NCBI RefSeq assembly: GCF_009764355.1
Contig: NZ_LNUA01000002.1
Span: forward strand, 1-9,819
DNA from: Companilactobacillus bobalius
Lineage (GTDB): Bacteria; Bacillota; Bacilli; Lactobacillales; Lactobacillaceae
Reading direction: 5' to 3'
DNA length: 9,819 nucleotides
The notes under the pieces were generated by a model that did no database searches, had not been told where the DNA came from, and worked only from the letters and a program-made list of their open reading frames with translations. The first letter of the stretch is position 1. The number at the start of each line of letters is the position of its first letter. Position numbers and translations under genes: made by a program. This document shows, one piece after another, positions 1 through 5,021 of this stretch.

Positions 1-132
1 GTGTGCTTTTTGGTGTTGAGTGGTGATTTTTTTGGTGTTGAGTGGTGTGCTTTTTGGTGTTGAGTGGTGTGCTTTTTGGTGTTGAGTGGTGTGCTTTTTG
101 GTGTTGAGTGGTGTGCTTTTTGGTGTTCTATT
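1..132. repeat. Iteron array of the plasmid origin (left end of window)
   Basis: Six tandem 22-bp units lie at 1-22, 23-44, 45-66, 67-88, 89-110 and 111-132. The unit starts GTGTGC, has a T5 run, then GGTGTTGAGTG. Units 1, 3, 4 and 5 are identical. Unit 2 has GTGAT and an all-T run in place of GTGTGC. Unit 6 loses the GAGTG end and reads into CTATT. Directly repeated 22-bp units spaced by two helical turns are the usual binding sites of Rep_3-type initiators in lactobacillus theta plasmids. The rep gene at the other end of the window, together with the terminal overlap, places this array just upstream of rep on the circular molecule. The assignment to Rep binding is inferred from family knowledge. 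Confidence 0.9.
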
Positions 133-270
133 AGTGCTATAAACGTTGATATAAAGCCATTCCTTTTTCCCTAAGTATTTAGAAGTATTAATAGAATTAT
201 TAATAAATTAGGTGCGCGCGTAGCGCTATGTTTGTGAGCGCAATTCAATAAAACAAAACAACACAAACAA
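133..270. other. AT-rich stretch flanking the iterons (possible origin-opening region)
   Basis: No gene is seen here. Immediately after the last iteron half-unit the sequence becomes AT-rich, especially 166-210, which is rich in TATTTAG, TTAATAG and ATTAATAAATTAG tracts. It then meets a short GC-alternating block, GCGCGCG followed by AGCGCT, at about 213-227. An AT-rich segment beside iterons is the normal place for strand opening in iteron plasmids. I saw no good DnaA box (TTATCCACA). The role is inferred from position and composition only. Confidence 0.4.
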
Positions 271-456
271 AAGGAGTGAGAGACAAGCTCTCACATTTAA
301 CTTCATTCGCTTTGCTCATTGCGCCTCCCTATGGTCGTTACATAAAAAGATCTTGGGCGTTGCCCAAACCCACAAGCGAAGTTCGCTTGACCACCTAATC
401 ACTCGCCGTTAGGCAGGCAAAAAAAGCAAGGGTGCTTTTCTTTGCATGCGCAAAAG
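271..456. other. Cluster of short hairpins, no gene
   Basis: This non-coding stretch has a run of closely spaced inverted repeats. GTGAGAG/CTCTCAC lies at 276-282 and 288-294, TTGGGC/GCCCAA at 353-358 and 362-367, and CAAGCGAA/TTCGCTTG at 373-380 and 382-389 around a single base. AAAAGCA/TGCTTTT lies at 422-428 and 433-439, and CTTTGC/GCAAAAG (imperfect) at about 440-456. No open frame of useful length is present on either strand. Such structures could be part of the origin, a single-strand initiation site, or a leader for a small RNA. The sequence alone does not decide between these. Confidence 0.45.
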
Positions 457-493
457 TGTTTTATCCGCCAGTCTATCAACTCCTTAAAGCCTC

Positions 494-529
494 AAAAAGG
501 GGCTAACTGCTAAAGCAGAAAGCCCCTTT
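494..529 (-). terminator. Two-tier intrinsic terminator of the mob operon
   Basis: The arms AAAGGGGCT (496-504) and AGCCCCTTT (521-529) pair. Inside them CTGC (507-510) and GCAG (515-518) form a second stem around TAAA, with two A residues bulged on each side. Read on the minus strand, the stem ends in CCCC followed by five T residues (498-494), the form of a Rho-independent terminator. It lies 110 bp beyond the mobB stop codon and faces the leftward mob transcript, so it probably ends that operon. Confidence 0.75.
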
Positions 530-638
530 AATTCGATTTACCGTTGACAGACAGTTAAATAGTGCGTCGACACCTAGCTAATTCATCAATATTTTGCATT
601 CTAAGCCATTTTAAAGATAATTTCATAAAATACACCTG

Positions 639-1190
639 TTAAGCAAAGAAATGCGTCAGAAGCCAAAATACGAGCCCTGAGAGCAACCCAGTCGGAATAA
701 CCGCGTACAGATAATTTTTAATCTCATACCAACTCATATGTTTATGTGTACGGTCAATTTCGGTAGATAAACGATTAGCGACTTGGTCCATAGTCCCTTG
801 AACGGTTTGGTTTAGGCTGTCGTTTAGGGCTTTCAACGTGGTGTTGTTGCTCTTTTGCAGACTGTTTATCTGTTGCAATTCGTCGATTGTTTTGCGATTG
901 ACCGTCTTTGTTTGTTCGTTGAACTGATTTTGAGCGTCTTTGAGCAGAGCGACTAATCGTTCTCTGCTGGTTTCTTTGCTGTTCTCTAAATTGTTCAAGG
1001 TCTCTTGAAAGGCTTGATTGACCTTTTGGCTGGTTTGTTCGATTTGTGTCAGCTGTTCGGTCAGTTCGATTTGTTGTTTGCTTTGTAGTTGAATTTGTGT
1101 GCCCTGATAGTTCCTGATTTCTTTCAGGGTCTGGTTGAGCGCTGTTAAATCTGTTTGTATCTGGGTCTCTGGTACGTCTTTCCAACTCAT
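639..1190 (-). CDS. mobB: MobB-like mobilization accessory protein, coiled coil plus C-terminal membrane anchor
   Basis: The protein has 183 aa from the ATG at 1190, chosen because AAGGAGG lies nine bases upstream (1200-1206). An in-frame start 15 codons earlier has no such site. Residues 1 to about 140 are rich in Gln, Asn, Thr, Leu and Lys with heptad-like leucines, suggesting a long coiled coil. The last 26 residues (from KNYLYAVIP to the end) form one hydrophobic membrane segment. The first 416 bp lie inside mobA in another frame, an arrangement known from ColE1- and pC221-type mob regions, where MobB helps the relaxosome and associates with the membrane. The gene has its own strong ribosome site, so it is probably translated independently within the mobCAB transcript. 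The MobB name rests on position, overlap and architecture rather than on a recognised catalytic motif. Confidence 0.75.
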   Translation of the reverse strand: MSWKDVPETQIQTDLTALNQTLKEIRNYQGTQIQLQSKQQIELTEQLTQIEQTSQKVNQAFQETLNNLENSKETSRERLVALLKDAQNQFNEQTKTVNRKTIDELQQINSLQKSNNTTLKALNDSLNQTVQGTMDQVANRLSTEIDRTHKHMSWYEIKNYLYAVIPTGLLSGLVFWLLTHFFA

Positions 1191-1917
1191 TGTAAATTGC
1201 CTCCTTTTCGTAAGCTGTGCCAAGTTTATTACCACGAGCCTTATAATTCGTCCCTGTTAGCTGATAGGTAAGGTCTTTACCTCGTTCCCATACATCTATT
1301 GCTTTTTGCTTTAAATCGTCTCTAAACGTCTGAAAATCGCATATAAGCTGATTAGACATGGTACTATCAACTGCTTGTCTGATTTGGTCTTTCCAAGTCG
1401 GTTGTCCGCGGTCTTGCATTTTGATTTCGGCCATAGAACGCTTTTCATACCGTTCAGGGTCAGTGTGTGTTACTTCTAGTCCATGTTTTTGTACGATTTC
1501 ATCGGTGTTATGAACGAGCTTTTCACGATATTCTTGCCAATTTCCATGCATTTTCTTGCCAGTTTCCAAGTCAATTGCCCCAATGACAGCGTGAATATGT
1601 AAGGCGTCCGTATCAGCATGTTCATATAGCGCCACCTGTTGATTAGGATAAGTCTTTTGATACACTTCTTTGGCAATATCGAGAGCTTTTTTCTGGTCGA
1701 TTTCGTTTTTAGGGTCAAATTCCTTTGGACTAAACGAAATACGACTAGCATAGGCTTGTGTTTTACCTTGATTACCGTACACTTCACGGACTTGTTTAAA
1801 TTGACTTTTAGCATAGTTCACATCAAGGTTTAGTCCGTCCTTTAAGACCGCACGTTTTTCGGCATAATTGACAAGCCGTGACGCACTTGCAGACCGCTTT
1901 ATGTGAGTTGTTGCCAT
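775..1917 (-). CDS. mobA: MobA relaxase, MOBP type
   Basis: The protein has 380 aa from ATG at 1917, preceded by GAGGTGG. It is a DNA relaxase that would nick oriT, stay bound to the 5' end through a tyrosine and lead the strand into a helper conjugation apparatus. Tyr18 in LVNYAEK is the likely nucleophile. The metal-binding motif is H100-x-D-x-D-x-x-H107-x-H109 (HADTDALHIHAV), the MOBP form of the three-histidine motif. The relaxase domain covers about residues 1-165. From about residue 243 the protein is a low-complexity tail rich in Arg, Gln, Ser, Thr and Asn, which is the part that shares DNA with mobB. The start overlaps the mobC stop region by 19 bp, suggesting translational coupling. 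No coupling protein or type IV secretion gene is present, so the plasmid would be mobilizable rather than self-transmissible. Confidence 0.9.
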   Translation of the reverse strand: MATTHIKRSASASRLVNYAEKRAVLKDGLNLDVNYAKSQFKQVREVYGNQGKTQAYASRISFSPKEFDPKNEIDQKKALDIAKEVYQKTYPNQQVALYEHADTDALHIHAVIGAIDLETGKKMHGNWQEYREKLVHNTDEIVQKHGLEVTHTDPERYEKRSMAEIKMQDRGQPTWKDQIRQAVDSTMSNQLICDFQTFRDDLKQKAIDVWERGKDLTYQLTGTNYKARGNKLGTAYEKEAIYNELERRTRDPDTNRFNSAQPDPERNQELSGHTNSTTKQTTNRTDRTADTNRTNQPKGQSSLSRDLEQFREQQRNQQRTISRSAQRRSKSVQRTNKDGQSQNNRRIATDKQSAKEQQHHVESPKRQPKPNRSRDYGPSR

Positions 1918-2252
1918 ATCTTTGCCACCTCACTTTGAAGTTCCTGCAATGCTTGGGCGGGGACGTTGCCCCCCTGATTGGCGTGTTTTGTTAATTGGTT
2001 GAGATTACCCCCAATTTTTGCTAATTGACGGGCTAACTCTTGCGCTTCTTTTGCGCCAATCTTAGGGGCAACGATCCGCGCCCCCTGTGCCTTCTTTTTG
2101 ACAAAAGCAGGCACGGACATATTTAAAGTTTTCGCAGATTGCGAAAGCTTTAAATAGTCCTGCTCGCTCACTCTAAAATTGATTTGCCGACTGTCTTTCC
2201 GATTGGGTTGTTTATCGGATAGATGGCTAGACATATTGTGTTGTTCGCTCAC
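1899..2252 (-). CDS. mobC: MobC relaxosome accessory protein
   Basis: The protein has 117 aa if translation begins at GTG 2252, just after the strong AAAGGGGGTGGGG ribosome site. An ATG six codons later (2234) has no such site, and the open frame upstream to 2408 has none either. Residues about 20-55 (SRQINFRVSEQDYLKL then a helix) look like a ribbon-helix-helix DNA-binding fold. The part containing IGGNLNQLTKHANQGG matches the conserved core of MobC proteins that bind oriT and help the relaxase nick DNA. It is the first gene of the mobC-mobA-mobB operon and overlaps mobA by 19 bp. The promoter upstream contains an inverted repeat that could be bound by MobC itself, as in other self-regulated relaxosome proteins. 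That regulation is an inference. Confidence 0.85.
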   Translation of the reverse strand: MSEQHNMSSHLSDKQPNRKDSRQINFRVSEQDYLKLSQSAKTLNMSVPAFVKKKAQGARIVAPKIGAKEAQELARQLAKIGGNLNQLTKHANQGGNVPAQALQELQSEVAKIWQQLT

Positions 2253-2286
2253 AAACCCCACCCCCTTTGTTTTGCCTTTCAGGCAA

Positions 2287-2350
2287 GTGAATTGATTGAT
2301 TAAGCTCGTGAAACCCTTAGGGTTTCTACTCACATAATAAATCAATTCAC
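2287..2350. repeat. Inverted repeats overlapping the mob promoter
   Basis: The 11-bp arms GTGAATTGATT (2287-2297) and AATCAATTCAC (2340-2350) are perfect complements. The right arm sits in the promoter spacer between -35 and -10, and the left arm in the 5' leader. Between them AAACCC-TTA-GGGTTT (2311-2325) forms a compact hairpin near the expected transcript start. The position suggests an operator or a relaxosome protein site, probably for MobC, or a leader structure that limits mob expression. Confidence 0.6.
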
Positions 2351-2362
2351 GGGGTTTGGCAA
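2334..2362 (-). promoter_or_regulatory. Promoter of the mobCAB operon
   Basis: On the minus strand there is TTGCCA (2362-2357), a 17-bp spacer, then TATTAT (2339-2334). Both boxes match the consensus at five of six positions with ideal spacing. The transcript would start near 2327, about 75 bases before the mobC GTG. Confidence 0.65.
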
Positions 2363-2371
2363 GCAACCCAC

Positions 2372-2487
2372 ATGCTAGCCACTTACGTGTCTGATGTGGT
2401 GCTTGCAAAGGGGACGCTAGCGCTCGCCCCTTGACCCCCTAGCTACGCAAACTCACGGCAAAATGACTAGCTATATGCTAGCCACTT
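2372..2487. other. oriT: Candidate oriT region upstream of mobC
   Basis: Plasmids with MobC and a MOBP relaxase normally carry oriT just upstream of mobC. This stretch has AAGGGG (2408-2413) paired with CCCCTT (2427-2432) around the palindrome CGCTAGCG (2415-2422), followed by a C-rich TTGACCCCC tract. A 13-bp direct repeat, ATGCTAGCCACTT, occurs at 2372-2384 and 2475-2487. I cannot point to a nic site, because the sequence does not contain one I recognise with confidence. The call rests on position and structure. Confidence 0.45.
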
Positions 2488-2829
2488 TTTACCAATCGTT
2501 GCGTATGCCATTTGCTGATTTATTCCGCAAATGGCGTCTACCCGACGGGGGCTGTCTGCCGAATTATTTTGCATAATAAGCATGATTTCATCAAGACAAA
2601 TTTTGCACTTGACGCATGCTTTCAGCAGGAGCTTTCCAGCAGACCATTTCATGGAGAGTTCTCCCCGAACAGGGCAAGCGTCTCACGCTTGTAGCAAGGG
2701 TTTCAGCCCAATATAATAACTAAAATTTATAAGGTTCCTTTTCAAATGTGTTGATTATCCATTGCAGAGAAAAGAACACAATAAAAATAATAAGAATAGG
2801 AAGCAGTCTAGCCAGCCAAATATTGATGT
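2488..2829. other. Non-coding stretch with inverted repeats and a possible gene fragment
   Basis: No convincing gene is seen. Inverted repeats are GCCATTTGC/GCAAATGGC (2507-2515 and 2527-2535), GGAGA/TCTCC (2653-2657 and 2660-2664) and CAAGCG/CGCTTG (2675-2680 and 2686-2691). On the minus strand a frame ending with a TAG at 2720-2722 would encode the end of a membrane protein. It includes WLARLLPILIIFIVFF and ends FEKEPYKF, but no start with a ribosome site is seen, and the frame runs into the IS6 remnant. It may be the 3' end of a gene cut by that insertion. The DNA here is T-rich and a second frame is also hydrophobic, so the coding signal is weak. Confidence 0.4.
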
Positions 2830-3267
2830 TTGGATCTTGTGATAGAGTATGATAGAGCCATTGATAGTCATGGATTAACACTAGATTTTGAGTTACGTAA
2901 ACATCGTGATTATCAATCCGCCTATCATTTTTTGAAACGTTTATTGACGACCTATGGTCGTCCTGATTGTCTGGTTACTGATCAATATGCTGGCACTTTA
3001 AAGGCTATTAAACAAGTAATTAAAGACGGCTTATTGGTGAAAGCAAATCACCAATGTTCTAAATATCGTAATAATTTGATTGAACAAGATCATCGGTTAA
3101 TTAAACACGTCTTAGTAAAATCAAGCGGTTTTCAATCACTACGAACTGCGCTAAAAACGCTAAGTGGGATTGAAGTCATGCATCAACTACATAAAGTAAG
3201 CCAAAGAGAACCAAGTCTCTTTGGTTTTTCGTCGTCACAATCACTAATCGAATTATTAGTACAATGA
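2830..3267 (+). pseudogene. IS6-family transposase, 5'-truncated
   Basis: The open frame gives about 145 codons, but only the part from about 2854 (RAIDSHGLTLDF onward) resembles IS6 transposases. The catalytic core continues with GRPDCLVTD, whose Asp is the second acidic residue of the DDE triad, and NNLIEQDHRLIK, whose Glu is the third. The N-terminal helix-turn-helix and the first catalytic Asp are missing. Family members are usually around 225-240 aa. The nominal start is a TTG with an in-frame stop just before it, so this is not a working gene. The right end with its inverted repeat is kept (to 3328), and the left end is lost. The remnant abuts the ant(6) gene, so an IS6-type event may have brought that gene or rearranged its flank. 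Confidence 0.85.
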
Positions 3268-3305
3268 TCCGTTCAACAATCGTCCCAATGTATTACAAAG
3301 ACTAT

Positions 3306-3328
3306 TTTGTTAATTTTGCACCAGAACC
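3306..3328. repeat. Right terminal inverted repeat of the IS6-family remnant
   Basis: Read inward from 3328 on the minus strand the sequence begins GGTTCTGGTGCAAAATTA, close to the GGTTCTGTTGCAAAG end typical of ISS1/IS1216-like IS6 elements. It lies 61 bp after the transposase stop, as expected for the right end. No matching left repeat was found in the window, which fits the truncation. Confidence 0.75.
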
Positions 3329-3352
3329 CCAAAAATGTGGTTGCTAATAAAA

Positions 3353-4201
3353 TTAATTTTCATAATTATTACGAATAAAATTCTCGATATTTTTTTCGTA
3401 ATGTGGATAGTTATAATTTCCTAAACAACTTACTTTATTTGAATAATATTTAAATAATTCACAACAGAGCTTAAAAGATTGGTATGTCTTTTTATATCCA
3501 TTCATCTCAAAAGTAGCTAAAAACATATTGAATTCTTTATCAGTTAAATATTTGTTTATAAACTTATAATTCTTTCCCAAACTAAAATCAAAACCCTTAT
3601 TAAAACCAATATACCAAGACATCATTCTTAATAATTCAGGACGTAAAATATTATTGAAATGATCTAAAGCAAATAATATTTCTCTTCTAAAAACGCCCTT
3701 TGCTACATACGTTGAAACACTCCAAAACTCATTGCAGCAATCATGAAATTCTCGTTCTGTTGGTTTTTTTAACCAATAATTTGAGTCATCTGGAACAATT
3801 TCTTGAGTCACTAAATTATCTTTATCAACTAAAATTTTTACAAGACCATCAGAGTCATTAAAGTAACGATTTAAATCTTTTAAATTAATTAATGTAATAT
3901 CCATTTTTATGCCATCTTTAAAGTACATTATATAACTATAACCATAATCTAAATCAGGAGGGAATAATTCCATATCTTCTGGTTTCTGTATGAACAATAA
4001 TTCTCCAAATAAACTTAACCAACTCTCTTCATGTATGAAACACTCAATATCTGATACGAAAAACGAAAAATCATAATCTTGAAACTTATCTTTTTTTATA
4101 TTTTCATTAGTTCTTGAACCCTCGAGAGTAATAATTTTTACATTGCTTCGTTGATAAGCAAATTCAGAAACTAAATTTAAAATCTCTTTTTCAGTTCTCA
4201 T
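3353..4201 (-). CDS. ant(6): Aminoglycoside 6-nucleotidyltransferase, ANT(6) family (streptomycin resistance)
   Basis: The protein has 282 aa from ATG 4201. A GTG four codons earlier lies directly against the GGGAAG ribosome site and is less likely. The enzyme would transfer AMP to the 6-hydroxyl of streptomycin in the cytoplasm. The nucleotidyltransferase signature LEGSRTN (residues 26-32) is followed by FQDYDFSFF with Asp42 and Asp44, and a third acidic residue, Asp101, lies in KMDITLI. QKPEDMELFP, KPTEREFHDCCNEFW and FSLGKNYKF are blocks shared with AadE/ANT(6)-Ia. The length is a little below the roughly 300 aa of AadE. The gene is very AT-rich, unlike the mob genes, which suggests separate acquisition. 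It follows an upstream gene stump by eight bases, so it was once the second gene of an operon. Substrate is inferred from family, and the subtype cannot be fixed from sequence alone. Confidence 0.88.
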   Translation of the reverse strand: MRTEKEILNLVSEFAYQRSNVKIITLEGSRTNENIKKDKFQDYDFSFFVSDIECFIHEESWLSLFGELLFIQKPEDMELFPPDLDYGYSYIMYFKDGIKMDITLINLKDLNRYFNDSDGLVKILVDKDNLVTQEIVPDDSNYWLKKPTEREFHDCCNEFWSVSTYVAKGVFRREILFALDHFNNILRPELLRMMSWYIGFNKGFDFSLGKNYKFINKYLTDKEFNMFLATFEMNGYKKTYQSFKLCCELFKYYSNKVSCLGNYNYPHYEKNIENFIRNNYEN

Positions 4202-4209
4202 TGTTTTTT

Positions 4210-4471
4210 TCACTTCCCAAGTCTAAATTTACGTTGCCAAAAATTAATTTGCTTTTGCAATTGTTTTTCGTTCTCTTTCAAAGTCGATTTCATTAATTCC
4301 GTTAAATCAATTGGGGATATTTCTTTAATCAAATTTTTATATTTCGTTCTAGAATTTCTATGAATTTTGCCCCATTCTTCTTCATCACTTAATAACATAA
4401 AAACAATAGCTCTATCGGAAGTTCGTTTAATAATTTTCCAATCTGGTTTTAAAATATGTAAATCATTAAAA
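4210..4471 (-). pseudogene. 3' stump of an unidentified gene upstream of ant(6)
   Basis: An open frame runs from the IS-like end at 4472 to a TGA at 4212-4210. It encodes about 86 residues containing [20 protein letters not shown], then a charged helical tail ([18 protein letters not shown]). The frame continues upstream through the 48-bp IS-like sequence to a TTG inside arsR (4578) with no ribosome site, so it has no credible start. The stop lies eight bases before the ant(6) ATG, consistent with an original translationally coupled pair. I do not recognise the family. The [12 protein letters not shown] part vaguely recalls the wing of a MarR-like regulator, but that is weak. Confidence 0.55.
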
Positions 4472-4482
4472 GGTAGCGTCAA
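4453..4482 (-). promoter_or_regulatory. Possible hybrid promoter made by the IS end, facing ant(6)
   Basis: The outermost bases of the IS-like end read TTGACG outward on the minus strand (4482-4477), a five of six match to a -35 box. In the flanking DNA CATATT lies 18 bases on (4458-4453), or TACATA at 16 bases. IS256-family ends are known to supply outward -35 boxes that make hybrid promoters. Here the promoter would drive the gene stump and ant(6). The -10 boxes are only fair. Confidence 0.4.
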
Positions 4483-4519
4483 GAATCTTGTGTAAATGAA
4501 ATGCCTTCGTACATATAAT
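4472..4519 (+). mobile_element. IS256-family-like terminal fragment, left copy
   Basis: This 48-bp sequence is identical to 8382-8429 in the same orientation. It starts GGTAGCGTC and then has TTGTGTAAA. From memory, the IS256 terminal repeat begins GATAAAGTC and carries TTGTGTAAAA at the same spacing, with about 16 of 26 positions alike. The outer edge is at 4472, where a gene stump is cut. The inner side is lost, since arsR ends only 15 bp further on. The family call is by terminal similarity only, as no transposase is left. Confidence 0.6.
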
Positions 4520-4534
4520 CGGAAGTCAGTAGTA

Positions 4535-4894
4535 TCAGTCGTTTTCGTCTTCAATAATGTGATCTTTTGTCTGTCCAAAAATCGTGATTATGTGTTGATC
4601 ACTTAATCGATAATGAATATTTCGACCGTGTCGCACACTCGTAACAAGATTTAATTGACGTAATAGACTTAGTTGATGGGAAATTGATGATTGACTCATG
4701 TCCAAAGTATCGGCGATTTCGCCAACACTCAAGGGTGTTTTTGACAATGCCAGGATAATTTTTACACGGGTCATATCGCCAAAAGCCTTAAAAATGTTGA
4801 CCATTGATTCTAATTCTTCATTGGCAGGAATACTTTCCTTCAAATGATTCAGAGCAGCTTGATGTTCTTGTTCTGAAAAATCTTTTTCTACCAT
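4535..4894 (-). CDS. ArsR/SmtB-family metal-responsive repressor (SmtB-type zinc-site pattern)
   Basis: The protein has 119 aa from ATG 4894, with AAAGGTG upstream. The winged helix includes [14 protein letters not shown], the recognition-helix region [16 protein letters not shown] and the wing [13 protein letters not shown]. The C-terminal helix carries Asp99, His101, His112 and Glu115, with the same spacing as the alpha-5 site of SmtB (Asp104/His106/His117/Glu120). There is no cysteine at all, so a CadC- or ArsR-type thiolate site is ruled out. The prediction is a dimer that binds Zn, or Co/Cd with N/O ligands, and releases its operator when loaded. It is divergent from the P1B ATPase at 5022 and shares an intergenic operator with it, so it should repress the pump and itself. 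No terminator is seen after it, so its transcript could run into ant(6). Confidence 0.88.
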   Translation of the reverse strand: MVEKDFSEQEHQAALNHLKESIPANEELESMVNIFKAFGDMTRVKIILALSKTPLSVGEIADTLDMSQSSISHQLSLLRQLNLVTSVRHGRNIHYRLSDQHIITIFGQTKDHIIEDEND

Positions 4895-4921
4895 AATACT
4901 TCACCTTTTTTCTACAAATCA

Positions 4922-4950
4922 TTGAATTTCCCTGTAGGATATATTATATT
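4922..4950 (+). promoter_or_regulatory. Promoter of the P1B ATPase gene
   Basis: TTGAAT (4922-4927), 17 bp, then TATATT (4945-4950) is a good sigma-A pair. The metal-sensor operator begins ten bases after the -10 box, where it would cover the transcript start. On the other strand TATAAT (4953-4948) could serve arsR, but no good -35 box goes with it. Confidence 0.6.
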
Positions 4951-4959
4951 ATAGATGAA

Positions 4960-4979
4960 ATATGAATGAATGCTCATAT
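4960..4979. promoter_or_regulatory. Candidate ArsR/SmtB operator between arsR and the ATPase gene
   Basis: The core TGAA-TGAATG-CTCA (4963-4976) matches the TGAA-N6-TTCA half-site arrangement of SmtB/CzrA operators with one mismatch. It is extended to perfect ATATGA/TCATAT arms (4960-4965 and 4974-4979). It lies between the divergent genes and just past the ATPase -10 box, so binding would block both directions. Confidence 0.65.
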
Positions 4980-5021
4980 ATTCATGTAAACACTTACACA
5001 ATTGTAGGGAGGATGTTTCTA

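Noticed and set aside
1..132. Regular short repeats that could be taken for a CRISPR array
   Set aside because: The units are directly adjacent with no unique spacers, have a 22-bp period and lie upstream of a Rep_3 gene, so they are iterons.
457..470. TTTTATCCGCC as a DnaA box
   Set aside because: It differs from TTATCCACA at important positions and stands alone, away from the iterons.
1476..1833. Open frames of 112 aa (minus) and 64 aa (plus) in 1476-1833
   Set aside because: They lie inside the conserved relaxase domain of mobA, have no ribosome site and do not resemble known proteins.
2467..2716. Three overlapping 60-61 aa frames on both strands
   Set aside because: No ribosome sites, no recognisable features, and the region has inverted repeats typical of non-coding plasmid DNA.
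4472..4578. TTG at 4578 as the start of a 122-aa protein ahead of ant(6)
   Set aside because: It lies in arsR coding DNA without a ribosome site and reads through the IS-like end, so the frame is a chance fusion to a gene stump.
4962..5021. Upstream start of the ATPase giving 20 more residues
   Set aside because: This start falls inside the predicted operator and has no ribosome site; ATG 5022 has GGGAGG at nine bases.
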